From Verrucomicrobiales bacterium (lineage in GTDB: Bacteria > Verrucomicrobiota > Verrucomicrobiia > Verrucomicrobiales > DEV007), in NCBI GenBank assembly GCA_012960505.1, contig DUBC01000036.1, forward strand, positions 124,001 to 188,000: a stretch of DNA of 64,000 bases, given 5' to 3'. Under the pieces are notes generated by a model that saw nothing but the letters and a program-made list of their open reading frames with translations, was not told the DNA's origin and ran no database searches. Below, one piece after another: positions 8,695-17,233 of the stretch; position 1 is the stretch's first letter, and every line of letters begins with the position of its first letter. The position numbers and the translations under genes were made by a program.

Positions 8695-9345
8695 TTATGG
8701 GCTTAGTCTTGATCGTGACCAGTTCGCTTTTTCAAGCCGATAAACTATCCTGTCATGAAAACGATTTTCACGACCTTGCCAGAATTCTATTTCGGTAGGT
8801 GATATTTGGAACCCTCCCCAAAACTCTGGATATGGGACAATCCCATCTGAGAACTTGGTGCCCAGCTCTTTTTTCCGGGCAAGCATCCATTCTCTGTTGG
8901 GAACTTTACTGCTCTGGGTTGAAGCCCAGGCGCTTATTTGATGTCCGATTGGACGACTTTTGAAATATTTCTTTGATTCATCCTTTGAGATTTTTGAAGC
9001 GGCTCCTGTTATAGTCACTTGTCGTTCGAGTTCTTTCCACAAAAAGCAGATGCCTACGCTTGGGTTGAAATCAATTTCAGAAGCTTTGCGGCTTTCATAA
9101 TTTGTGTAAAAGACGAATCCTTCAGAGTCGAAATCTTTTAACAAGACCGTTCTAACTGAGGGTTGACCCTGTTCATTGACTGTAGCGAGAGACATGGCAG
9201 TGGCTTCAGCTGTTTTGGTTTCGATAGCTTCGTTGAGCCATTTTTCGAACTGTTTAATGGGACAAGGATCTGTTCCCTCAATATTTAATTTAGCTTTTGT
9301 GTAAGAAATTCTTAAATCTGATATATTATGTTGATTCTGAGCCAT
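8695..9345 (-). CDS. pdxH: Pyridoxamine/pyridoxine 5'-phosphate oxidase
   Basis: FMN-dependent oxidase that makes pyridoxal 5'-phosphate in the last step of vitamin B6 synthesis or salvage. Visible family blocks: SVRTVLLKDFDSEGFVFYTN (FMN site), ESRKASEIDFNPSVGICFLW, ERQVTITGAASKI, SRPIGHQISAWASTQS, and the C-terminal FWQGRENRFHDRIVY followed by WSRSRLSP, the usual terminal signature. 216 aa is typical. The end converges with ispE with 10 bp between stop codons, and the start diverges from hpt. Confidence 0.96.
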   Translation of the reverse strand: MAQNQHNISDLRISYTKAKLNIEGTDPCPIKQFEKWLNEAIETKTAEATAMSLATVNEQGQPSVRTVLLKDFDSEGFVFYTNYESRKASEIDFNPSVGICFLWKELERQVTITGAASKISKDESKKYFKSRPIGHQISAWASTQSSKVPNREWMLARKKELGTKFSDGIVPYPEFWGGFQISPTEIEFWQGRENRFHDRIVYRLEKANWSRSRLSP

Positions 9346-9389
9346 GTTATATTTTGTGCCTGTTAACCATGTTGGTTCAGAATTTCTAG

Positions 9390-9956
9390 ATGTCTACAAA
9401 TGATAATATTAACGATTTGGAGAGAGTCCTTTTCAATGAGAACGAAATTAATTCCAGATTAGATGAGTTGGCTGAAAGTATTTCAAATCAATATGATAAA
9501 TGTAAATTAACAGTCGTATCCATAATGAACGGAAGTCTGATGCTTACTGCGGACTTGCTCGCACGCTTAGAAATTGATTTTGATCTGAGGTGTTTGAATG
9601 TGGAGAGTTATTATGGTGAAACAAAGGGTAGTGGTGAGGTTTTTATTAATAGTATAAGAATGCCTAATTTTTCTGGGAGGCACGTGCTTGTCGTTGATGA
9701 TATTTTTGATACAGGGAAAACTTTAGAGGCAGTTGTTGAGAGGATAAATTGTGAATGCAATCCGATAAAAGTTAGTAGCCTTACTTTGTTGAAGAAAAAA
9801 AAAGAAATAAAAGTGAATATAACTCCAGATTTCGTTGGGTTTGAGGTTGATGATTTGTTTTTGGTTGGATATGGACTTGATTATCATGGGAAGTATCGAA
9901 ATCTCCCTGTAATAGGTGAGTTAAAGAAAGGGATCATCGCAAATCCAACTTTATAA
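9390..9956 (+). CDS. hpt: Hypoxanthine phosphoribosyltransferase
   Basis: Purine salvage enzyme converting hypoxanthine/guanine and PRPP to IMP/GMP. The PRPP-binding loop VLVVDDIFDTGKTLEAV is near residue 105; VVSIMNGSLMLTADLL is the family's N-terminal loop; FVGFEVDDLFLVGYGLDYHG is the purine-binding C-terminal hood. 188 aa is normal. The gene ends 3 bp before the small MoaD-like gene, so the two probably share a transcript, although their known roles are unrelated. Confidence 0.95.
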   Translation: MSTNDNINDLERVLFNENEINSRLDELAESISNQYDKCKLTVVSIMNGSLMLTADLLARLEIDFDLRCLNVESYYGETKGSGEVFINSIRMPNFSGRHVLVVDDIFDTGKTLEAVVERINCECNPIKVSSLTLLKKKKEIKVNITPDFVGFEVDDLFLVGYGLDYHGKYRNLPVIGELKKGIIANPTL

Positions 9957-9959
9957 ATT

Positions 9960-10208
9960 ATGGTTTTGAAAATTATTTTATTCTCGGTTTTGCGAGATGC
10001 TGTAGGAGAGCAGCAAATAGAAATAGAAATGCCTTTCAGCGAGTGCAACATAGATGAACTTCTACAATTTCTATATGAGAAATGGGCTGAATTAAGGAAA
10101 TGGGATTCCGTTATAAGGGCTGCTGTAGATCATGACTATGTCGATAGGGCCTATAAATTGAGAGATGGCCATGTTGTGGCCCTCATGCCCCCGATGCAAG
10201 GTGGCTGA
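9960..10208 (+). CDS. MoaD/ThiS-family sulfur-carrier protein
   Basis: 82-aa beta-grasp protein ending in Gly-Gly (PPMQGG), the C-terminus that becomes adenylated and thiocarboxylated in MoaD and ThiS. VKIILFSVLRDAVGEQQIE-like N-terminus and VDHDYVDRAYKLRDGHVVAL fit MoaD (small subunit of molybdopterin synthase) better than ThiS, which is shorter. MoeA at 4768 supports a molybdopterin role. No moaE is present in the window. It follows hpt by 3 bp. Confidence 0.85.
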   Translation: MVLKIILFSVLRDAVGEQQIEIEMPFSECNIDELLQFLYEKWAELRKWDSVIRAAVDHDYVDRAYKLRDGHVVALMPPMQGG

Positions 10209-10302
10209 GGGGCTTTACAACGCATGGTTCGCGCTTTAAAGTCCAGCCCCATTATAAGGGTTCTTATGGATTAGGCTTTCTTTTATTGGGGAGCCTTTAA
10301 GT

Positions 10303-12105
10303 ATGGATACAGAGCAAACAAGAAATTTTTCAATCATAGCCCATATCGATCACGGGAAAACTACCCTATCGGATCGCTTGTTGGAGTTTACTCAGACTAT
10401 TTCAGAAAGGGAAAAGCAAGATCAGCTATTAGATTCTATGGACTTGGAAAGGGAGCGAGGTATCACAATTAAGTCACATCCCGTGACGATGGAGTACACG
10501 GCTCTTAATGGAAAGACTTACAAATTAAATCTTTTGGACACTCCTGGCCATGTCGACTTTTCTTACGAAGTGTCTAGAAGCTTGGCTGCATGCGAAGGTG
10601 CCATATTAATAGTAGATGCCGCTCAAGGGGTAGAAGCTCAAACCGTTGCAAATTTGAACTTAGCGATCGAGCAAGATCTTACCATTGTTCCGGTAATTAA
10701 TAAAATCGATTTACCAAGTGCTGATCTAGACATGGCGCGCCAACAGCTTGAGGACATATTGGCGATACCCGCAGAGGAATCCATACAAGCCAGCGCTAAA
10801 GTTGGGATTGGGATTGAGGATATATTAGAGGCGATAGTTGAGAGAGTTCCTCCTCCATTTGAGCCTAAGGATAAGTTACTAAGAGCTTCAGTTTTTGATT
10901 CAGTTTTTGATTCCTTTAGAGGTGTTGTTTCATATGTACGGGTAGTTTCAGGGAAATTGGGGAAAGGGACAGCGATACGCATGATGAGCACTGGTAAGAA
11001 TTACGAGGTGAAGGAAGTGGGGATCTTTACTCCAAAAATGGAAAAGAGAGAAATCTTAGGAGCAGGAGATGTAGGCTATCTCATTGCTAATATGAAGACT
11101 TCTTCTGAAGTAAAAATAGGAGACACGGTCACTGAGGTTCAGAGGCCAGCATCAGAGCCTTTGCCCGGATTTAAAGAGATTCAGCCAATGGTCTTCTCTG
11201 GAATCTATCCTGTGACTAATGATGATTTTGAACAATTGAAATTAGCAATGGGGAAGCTGCAAATTAATGATGCCGCTTTTCAATTTTCAGCTGAAAGCTC
11301 TGCTGCGCTTGGATTTGGTTTCAGGTGTGGTTTCTTAGGGCTTCTCCACATGGAGATTATACAAGAACGTTTGCGGCGAGAGTTCGATATGGATGTCATT
11401 TCAACATATCCGAGCGTTATTTATGAAGTGAGTAAAACTAATGGCGAAGAAGTGTTTGTTGATAACCCGACTTTTTTACCTGATCCAGCCGAAATAGATG
11501 AGATCCGAGAGCCTACTGTCAAAGCTTTCATTATTACACCCAATGAATTTATTGGGGATTTAATCCAACTAATCATTGAAAAGCGTGGTTCAGTCGAACA
11601 TACCGAGACTCTAGATTCATCGAGAGTGATACTAACTTCTGTTCTTCCTTTGAATGAGATTCTCGTGGATTTTAATGACAGAATGAAGAGTATGACTCGT
11701 GGTTATGGTTCAATGGATTATGAGCATGCTGAATATCAGTCAGCAAAGTTGGTTAAAATGGATATACGAATTAACGAAGAGCCCGTGGATGCATTTAGTT
11801 CGATTGTTCATACGAACAAGGCTCAAAATTATGGAAGGAAGCTTTGCGAAAAGCTGAAAGAAGTAATTCCACAGCAATTATTTAAAGTTCCTATTCAGGC
11901 TGCGGTAGGTGGTAATATTATTGCTCGTGAGACAATTACTGCTATGAGGAAAAATGTTACGGCAAAATGCTATGGAGGTGACATTACCAGGAAAAGGAAA
12001 TTGCTTGAAAAACAAAAAGAAGGAAAGAAAAAGATGAAAGCGATTGGTAAAGTTAATATTCCTCAGGAAGCTTTTATTAAAGTCTTAAAATCATCTTCTA
12101 ACTAG
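10303..12105 (+). CDS. lepA: Elongation factor 4 (LepA), translational GTPase
   Basis: Ribosome-binding GTPase, proposed to back-translocate stalled ribosomes or help 30S assembly. G1 AHIDHGKTTLSDRL near residues 13-26, switch region RERGITIKSHPV, G3 DTPGHVDFSYEVSRSL, G4 NKIDLPSA; the LepA-specific C-terminal domain ends with TRKRKLLEKQKEGKKKMKAIG, which is diagnostic. 600 aa is the family length. The signal peptidase gene starts 5 bp after the stop; lepA-lepB is a classical pair conserved well outside this phylum. Confidence 0.98.
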   Translation: MDTEQTRNFSIIAHIDHGKTTLSDRLLEFTQTISEREKQDQLLDSMDLERERGITIKSHPVTMEYTALNGKTYKLNLLDTPGHVDFSYEVSRSLAACEGAILIVDAAQGVEAQTVANLNLAIEQDLTIVPVINKIDLPSADLDMARQQLEDILAIPAEESIQASAKVGIGIEDILEAIVERVPPPFEPKDKLLRASVFDSVFDSFRGVVSYVRVVSGKLGKGTAIRMMSTGKNYEVKEVGIFTPKMEKREILGAGDVGYLIANMKTSSEVKIGDTVTEVQRPASEPLPGFKEIQPMVFSGIYPVTNDDFEQLKLAMGKLQINDAAFQFSAESSAALGFGFRCGFLGLLHMEIIQERLRREFDMDVISTYPSVIYEVSKTNGEEVFVDNPTFLPDPAEIDEIREPTVKAFIITPNEFIGDLIQLIIEKRGSVEHTETLDSSRVILTSVLPLNEILVDFNDRMKSMTRGYGSMDYEHAEYQSAKLVKMDIRINEEPVDAFSSIVHTNKAQNYGRKLCEKLKEVIPQQLFKVPIQAAVGGNIIARETITAMRKNVTAKCYGGDITRKRKLLEKQKEGKKKMKAIGKVNIPQEAFIKVLKSSSN

Positions 12106-12110
12106 GTATT

Positions 12111-13310
12111 ATGTTGCGTCCAAAATATTTAAAGAGAGCGAAACTTTTAAGGAAAGGGGTTAGAAAATTTCTTTCTTATAAAAAGGATCTTCTTTCAGGG
12201 CAAGATAACGAAGAGATAGAAAAGAAACTTGAAGCTTTTGATCAGGCTATTTCTGAGAAGGATAAAGAACGAGTAAAGGTAACGGCAACAGAATTGACCT
12301 CGATTTGTGAAAAAACAGTAAGACCGCCTAGAAATCCTATAATACGTGAAAATCTTGAAGTCATATTTGTGGCTATAATTATAGCTATAGGGATTCGGTC
12401 ATATTGTTTGCAGCCTTTTAGAATTCCTACAGGTTCAATGCAGCCCACATTGAACGGCATTATCTGTCATGTGGATGACCCTGACAGGGATCCGGAGTAT
12501 TCAAAGCCGAGTTTAATTAAAACCGTTTGGGACAAATTCTCTCAGGGTAGAACATACGTTGATATTACGATTCCAAAAGGTTCCAAAATTGAAAGATTTC
12601 AAGAAGTAACCAGGTTTAAATTTTTTACTTCTACCCGTATTTATTTTGAGGATAGCAATATGGATCCAATTAAAATTGGGGTGCCGCTTAAAAATATTTT
12701 TCAGGAAAAGAACAGCGGAGGTCTAGGGTTAAGGTCAGCATTAAATATTGGACGCTCTTCAAATTTTAACAATGGAGAGGTGAATGCTCATTGGGTTAAC
12801 GGTAATCATTTGCCGATAGAAAAAGATTTTGTGTTGCGAGGCCATTGTGATACAGGAGATCAAGTTTTGGTTAATAAGATGTCCTATCACTTTCGTAGGC
12901 CCAACAGGGGTGAAGTTTTTGTTTTTAACACGAAAGGTATTATAGGCATTGGGGGTGGCATGAAATCTCAACATTATATAAAAAGATTATGTGGAGTGCC
13001 TGGAGATGAATTAGAAATTCGCCAAAATGGAGGCCCCCTCTATGTTGACGATAATCCTGCAACTGAATTTGGGATTGTGAGGGTGTCAGAAGAGTATGAT
13101 GGGTATACGATAACAAGGCGTATGCCAGGTATGCCAGACCGAATGGGGCTTAATAAGATTTCATTAAAAGAAGAGCAGTATTTTGCTTTGGGTGATAATA
13201 GTGATAATAGTGCAGATAGTCGGATGTGGGGAACTGTTCCTGAGGAGAATCTATTAGGCCCTGGGCTAATGGTTTATTGGCCTTTTGAGCACTGGGGAAG
13301 GATACGTTAG
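12111..13310 (+). CDS. lepB: Signal peptidase I with large insertion
   Basis: Membrane serine protease that removes signal peptides from exported proteins. A soluble N-terminal ~78 residues precede one membrane segment (about 81-98). The catalytic serine is Ser109 in FRIPTGSMQPTL and the general-base lysine is Lys256 in GDQVLVNKMSYHF. GDNSDNSADSRMWG near residue 360 is the C-terminal signature. The spacing between Ser and Lys is about 147 residues, whereas E. coli LepB has about 55 (Ser90 and Lys145), so an inserted domain of roughly 100 residues lies between them (rich in PKGSKIERFQ-like beta segments). 399 aa is long for the family. Second gene of the lepA-lepB operon. Confidence 0.95.
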   Translation: MLRPKYLKRAKLLRKGVRKFLSYKKDLLSGQDNEEIEKKLEAFDQAISEKDKERVKVTATELTSICEKTVRPPRNPIIRENLEVIFVAIIIAIGIRSYCLQPFRIPTGSMQPTLNGIICHVDDPDRDPEYSKPSLIKTVWDKFSQGRTYVDITIPKGSKIERFQEVTRFKFFTSTRIYFEDSNMDPIKIGVPLKNIFQEKNSGGLGLRSALNIGRSSNFNNGEVNAHWVNGNHLPIEKDFVLRGHCDTGDQVLVNKMSYHFRRPNRGEVFVFNTKGIIGIGGGMKSQHYIKRLCGVPGDELEIRQNGGPLYVDDNPATEFGIVRVSEEYDGYTITRRMPGMPDRMGLNKISLKEEQYFALGDNSDNSADSRMWGTVPEENLLGPGLMVYWPFEHWGRIR

Positions 13311-13392
13311 GCAATTTCCAACTAATTATCAGCCAGATGATTATGATGCTTATTATTTGTTCAAAAGTTGATATTAATTTAGGTTTTTTTGA

Positions 13393-14208
13393 GTGAAGGG
13401 AGTAGACGCCAAGACCATTACGGTAAATGCAAAGTCGAATTTAGCATTTACACTTTTGTGTCTTCCGAAAGAGAAAAGAAAAGATATGGAGTCTTTCTAT
13501 GCTTTTTGCCGAGTTGTTGATGATATAGCAGATGAGCCGGGGTTTGACTATGAGCAGCGAATGGAAATGCTTGGTGAATGGAAAGAAGGTTTGTTTAATG
13601 GGTTTTTGGATCCGAATTCACTTCAAAATGAAGTGTTGGTTTTAAGAAAAAAATATACAATTTCGCCAGAACTTTTTGTCGAAATCATTAAAGGGATGGA
13701 GATGGATGTTTGCGGAACAGAGTATGCGACATTCGATGACTTGAAAAGATACTGCTATCGATCGGCTTCTGTTGTAGGGTTGATATGCTTGAAGATTTTT
13801 GGTGCAAATGATCCTCAAAGTAAGGATTACGCTATCAATCTCGGGTACGCATTGCAACTGACTAACATAATTCGAGATGTTGGCGAGGATTACAAGATGG
13901 GTAGGGTTTATATTCCTGACGAAGACCTTGAGAAGTGCAATATAACGAAAGAAGATTTAATTAGTTCTGCGAACAGTCGTGCTTTTCTTGATCTTATGGA
14001 GCTGCAAGCGGATCGAGCGGAGTATTATTTTAAAGAAGCAAAAGCAAATATTTGTGCAGGAGATTACGCTTCGTTAAGAACTGCTCGTTGCATGGGTAGA
14101 ATTTACTATCTGATTCTTAAAAAAATAAGAAAAGATAGATTTAAGGTTTTTGAAAAACGCTATCGTATCGGGAAAGTCAGAAAGATTATAGCGCTGCTAG
14201 GATATTGA
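13393..14208 (+). CDS. Squalene/phytoene synthase family protein
   Basis: Condenses two prenyl diphosphates (FPP to presqualene/squalene, or GGPP to phytoene). Both aspartate-rich motifs are present: FCRVVDDIADEPG near residue 42 and NIIRDVGEDYKMGRVYIP near residue 155, plus YCYRSASVVGLI. 271 aa is close to HpnC/HpnD and CrtB lengths. Sequence alone does not separate squalene from carotenoid use; no cyclase, desaturase or hpn cluster is nearby. GTG start at 13393. The last codons overlap the convergent hypothetical gene by 12 bp. Confidence 0.88.
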   Translation: MKGVDAKTITVNAKSNLAFTLLCLPKEKRKDMESFYAFCRVVDDIADEPGFDYEQRMEMLGEWKEGLFNGFLDPNSLQNEVLVLRKKYTISPELFVEIIKGMEMDVCGTEYATFDDLKRYCYRSASVVGLICLKIFGANDPQSKDYAINLGYALQLTNIIRDVGEDYKMGRVYIPDEDLEKCNITKEDLISSANSRAFLDLMELQADRAEYYFKEAKANICAGDYASLRTARCMGRIYYLILKKIRKDRFKVFEKRYRIGKVRKIIALLGY

Positions 14209-14775
14209 TTGCTTAGTACTGTTGGAGAGAGTTTTCTCTTCTTCCTTAGGTGTATTTTCATTGCTTCTTAGCCAGCCTGAAACTTCTTCTTGTATTGCAT
14301 CGAGTTCGCTGAGATTAAGAAGAGGATCGCGCACAATGAAAGCTTCGCCGCTTTTATGGTGCTCGTAAAAAAACATTTTTGAATTGGCATCTTCTTTTAC
14401 GTCCACGGGTTTTAATATCTTTTTACGTTCGAGCATTGCAGCTAGTATATATCTAGCATTTTCACTTTTTTCCTCATTTTCATCAATGAGTCTTCGGAGC
14501 ATTGATTCTGCGCTCTCTTTTGCGACAACTTCTTTTGTTTGGGCCGGGGTTTCTTCTTCAAATTTTGAACGCCAAAATGAAAATAGACCTTCTTTGTCCT
14601 TATTATTGAGTAGCTCATCCCAAGCTTTTATACTGAAATCTAATCGTGAATATGTTTCGCTTTTGTTGTCTTTGAATATTGCAGCATAGAAAAGTTCGCC
14701 ATCTTGAAATGACTGTTTTGTCTTGCTGCACTCATTGGAGCGAGGACTAATATTCCATGAGTCGTTAATTGGCAT
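14197..14775 (-). CDS. Conserved hypothetical protein (PVC-type Cys/Trp family)
   Basis: 192-aa soluble protein of unknown function. The N-terminal half has a spaced pattern (SPRSNECSKTKQSF, DGELFYAAIF, YSRLDFSIKAW, GLFSFWRSKFEEE) that I recall from a family common in Planctomycetes and Verrucomicrobia, with PRSxxC, GExYY and FW(R)S as conserved points; I could not check this. The middle is a charged helix (SAESMLRRLIDENEEKS) and the C-terminus polar. The stop overlaps the squalene/phytoene synthase gene by 12 bp in convergent orientation, and the LptF/G-like gene lies 38 bp upstream on the same strand. Confidence 0.65.
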   Translation of the reverse strand: MPINDSWNISPRSNECSKTKQSFQDGELFYAAIFKDNKSETYSRLDFSIKAWDELLNNKDKEGLFSFWRSKFEEETPAQTKEVVAKESAESMLRRLIDENEEKSENARYILAAMLERKKILKPVDVKEDANSKMFFYEHHKSGEAFIVRDPLLNLSELDAIQEEVSGWLRSNENTPKEEEKTLSNSTKQSIS

Positions 14776-14813
14776 AGTGTGGATTGTTTTAGATGGTGAG
14801 TTTTTTATTGGTG

Positions 14814-16259
14814 TTACGAAGAGAGTCGGCTACTTGTCTGTTTTTGTTGGCGAGACAATAATTTCCTATAGCTCTTTCTCAAATAATTTGTAATAGAGAG
14901 TATTGAAATTTCACTATTATTTCGACGTGATATTATTAACATTATTCCGAGGCAAGTGATTATCAGGTTCGTTGACCAGGCTCCGAGCAGAGCTGGAATT
15001 TTCATTCCCTGGGCAAGGGCTAGAAAAAGATTTGTTAATAGTAACATTAAAAAGAAAATTATCATCGCTGCGGTAGCGCTAGTGGTTAAGTTTCGCTTAG
15101 AACTAATTATCCCAAGTGGTGATGCAATTAGCGTTATGACTAAACAGCTTAGCGGCAGGGCCCACCGATAGTGCCAGTGGGTTTTAAAAGCGGCTAGACT
15201 TTTAGCGGGTTTTTCTGAGTTGCTTTTTAGATGGAACGAAAGGCCGGGTATACCTAGTTCTTCAGGAGATAGATTTCCGCTGTAAATTTTCCATGGCGTT
15301 TCATTCCAGTCGGCAATGACGAGGTTTTGAAATTTTCGTTGAACGATGTCTTCGCTGTTTTCATTGAATTGAATGATGGTGCCATTGATCAATGTCCAAG
15401 AATTATCTAAATAATTCCATTTTGCTTGGTTTGAATAATAGGACTGAATTAGTTTCCCATTTTTATCTGATTGGTATATTTCAACATTTTTAAGTTTTGC
15501 TGATGCAAGATTAGGAGGCATCGCGCCAATGAACCAAGTTCGATAACTTTCTCTGTTTCGGTAAAGTCGAGAATTTAGTTTGTATTGTTTGTTTTGAGAT
15601 TGGGTGTCAGCCTTGTCAAACGACATCAAGACTGTCTCTTTGTGGGCTTCTGCCTCTGGTGCCCATTCATAATTTAATGTTAGTGAGATTAATGAACAGT
15701 AAAGGCCTATAAAAAAAACAGGTGTTAGTATTTTGTTAAGACTAAGGCCAGAACTGACCATCGAGATAATTTCATTATTTTTAGATAATTGCCCTAAAGC
15801 GTATAGTATGGATAAGAGGAGAGTGATTGGAAGTATGGTTACAAGAATCTGAGGTATTTGAACAAGGTAGTATTTTGCTATGCCAAGTATTGTAGCGCCC
15901 GCTTTTGCAAGGTCTGGACCGTTATCGCTTAAATCGATGACAAGCCAGATAGCGATGAATCCTCCTAGGCTATAACTGAAGGGGAGAATGATCTGCCGAA
16001 TAATATATTTAGTTAAGAGTTTTGAACGGGAATAAATTATTAGTAAGAGCGTAGGGCTTAGAATTAATGTTCCCGTTAAGATTTGTCTGATTATTGTGTC
16101 TCCTTTTGATTGGTCGATCCCTGCGAAGTGAAGTTGTGAGGCCCCGTGCCTTGCAATTTCGAATCTCAACCAGAGCCAAAAAATAGTTAAGCAAATGATC
16201 GAGGCAGTTAGCAATGGAACTATGCTTTTAAGATAATTATTCTTTGAGTTCCTGAGCAT
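14814..16259 (-). CDS. LptF/LptG-family permease with extra N-terminal helices
   Basis: Inner-membrane permease of the YjgP/YjgQ family, which with LptB extracts lipopolysaccharide from the inner membrane. The family core begins only near residue 80 (LLTKYIIRQIILPF), continues through the helical block with NNEIISMVSSGLSLNKIL, a large beta-jellyroll periplasmic domain (about residues 190-360) and closing helices. Before the core are two added hydrophobic segments (about 13-32 and 58-76) with a periplasmic loop between, absent from E. coli LptF/G. 481 aa compares with about 360 normally. No second permease or LptB is adjacent. Confidence 0.85.
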   Translation of the reverse strand: MLRNSKNNYLKSIVPLLTASIICLTIFWLWLRFEIARHGASQLHFAGIDQSKGDTIIRQILTGTLILSPTLLLIIYSRSKLLTKYIIRQIILPFSYSLGGFIAIWLVIDLSDNGPDLAKAGATILGIAKYYLVQIPQILVTILPITLLLSILYALGQLSKNNEIISMVSSGLSLNKILTPVFFIGLYCSLISLTLNYEWAPEAEAHKETVLMSFDKADTQSQNKQYKLNSRLYRNRESYRTWFIGAMPPNLASAKLKNVEIYQSDKNGKLIQSYYSNQAKWNYLDNSWTLINGTIIQFNENSEDIVQRKFQNLVIADWNETPWKIYSGNLSPEELGIPGLSFHLKSNSEKPAKSLAAFKTHWHYRWALPLSCLVITLIASPLGIISSKRNLTTSATAAMIIFFLMLLLTNLFLALAQGMKIPALLGAWSTNLIITCLGIMLIISRRNNSEISILSITNYLRKSYRKLLSRQQKQTSSRLSS

Positions 16260-16372
16260 GAATTTAAAGATTCAATGAGATGAGTATCAAGGTATTGTGT
16301 TTTATTGAGTCCTCAAATTAGCTTTATACATTTTTCCTTTATCATGGATAAGATGTTCATGAAAGTGAGGAA

Positions 16373-17233
16373 TTAAATTGAAGGCAAGATGGCTTCAATT
16401 TCTTCGTGTTTTGCGCATATATTTTGAATTTCTTTGGGTGTCATGACAAGGAATGCAGTTGAAAGAGCATCCGCAAGAGCGGCGTAAGGAGCCAGGGCCC
16501 ACGCATTGCATTTTTTCATAGGCACTCGACAATGTTTTCTTGGATCAATGATGTGTTCGCCTCTCTCACTGAATCCTGATCCGCTTAAAGAGTTGTTCTT
16601 TAATATAATTTCAGGCGAATTTGGTTCACCTAAACCTCCGACCCACCCGTTACCATCGGGGCCATCTCCAAATGCTAATAGAGTGCTCCCTCCTGCATCT
16701 AGCATTGCATTGTTGATGCCGCTTTCTTTTAAAATTAATGCCATTTGATCTAAAGCATATCCTTTACCTATTCCGCCAAGATCGATCCAGATATCATCAC
16801 TCAAAACAGTGGCAGTTAATGATTCATGATCGAGTTTTATTTTATTAATTCCAACAGCGTCAATTGCTTTCGAAAGCTCTTCCTCGGATGGATCCCGGGG
16901 GCTGTGATCAGGGTTCGTTAGGACGGCAATTAAAGGGCCAATAGTGATATCGAAAGCTCCTTCTGTGGCAGTATGAATGTCCTGTGCTAGCTGTATACAG
17001 TCTAGAGTCGCAATTCCTATAGGTGTACTTTCGCCTTTTTGTAAATGATTCAATCTGGATATGTCACTGTTCCTTTTAAAACGGCTTAGTTCCGATTCTA
17101 GTGACTCGAGGTCTCTTAGTGCGGCTGAGGCCACGGCCATCGCTTTGGCTTCATTACTACCTGCTACATAGATTTGAAACTCGGTAGCCATTGCGTGAGA
17201 TCCGATCCTGTGTATCCCTTCATGCATAATCAT
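16373..17233 (-). CDS. apbE: FAD:protein FMN transferase (ApbE family)
   Basis: Attaches FMN covalently to Ser/Thr of exported flavoproteins such as NqrB/RnfG-type subunits. Motifs: HAMATEFQIYV at the start, DLGGIGKGYALDQM near residue 155, MLDAGGSTLLAFGDG, ERGEHIIDPRKH and the Mg-site block ALADALSTAFLVM. 286 aa without an evident lipobox or signal peptide, so the exported or lipoprotein form is not clear from this start. The start overlaps the preceding Agl23-type gene by 4 bp (ATGA type), so both are co-translated. GC is low (about 32% in the line at 16801), unlike its upstream partner. Confidence 0.92.
   Translation of the reverse strand: MIMHEGIHRIGSHAMATEFQIYVAGSNEAKAMAVASAALRDLESLESELSRFKRNSDISRLNHLQKGESTPIGIATLDCIQLAQDIHTATEGAFDITIGPLIAVLTNPDHSPRDPSEEELSKAIDAVGINKIKLDHESLTATVLSDDIWIDLGGIGKGYALDQMALILKESGINNAMLDAGGSTLLAFGDGPDGNGWVGGLGEPNSPEIILKNNSLSGSGFSERGEHIIDPRKHCRVPMKKCNAWALAPYAALADALSTAFLVMTPKEIQNICAKHEEIEAILPSI

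Noticed and set aside
10209-10302. Possible terminator between MoaD-like gene and lepA (GGGGCT...AGCCCC)
   Set aside because: The complementary hexamers are more than 25 bp apart, and no T-run follows the right arm.
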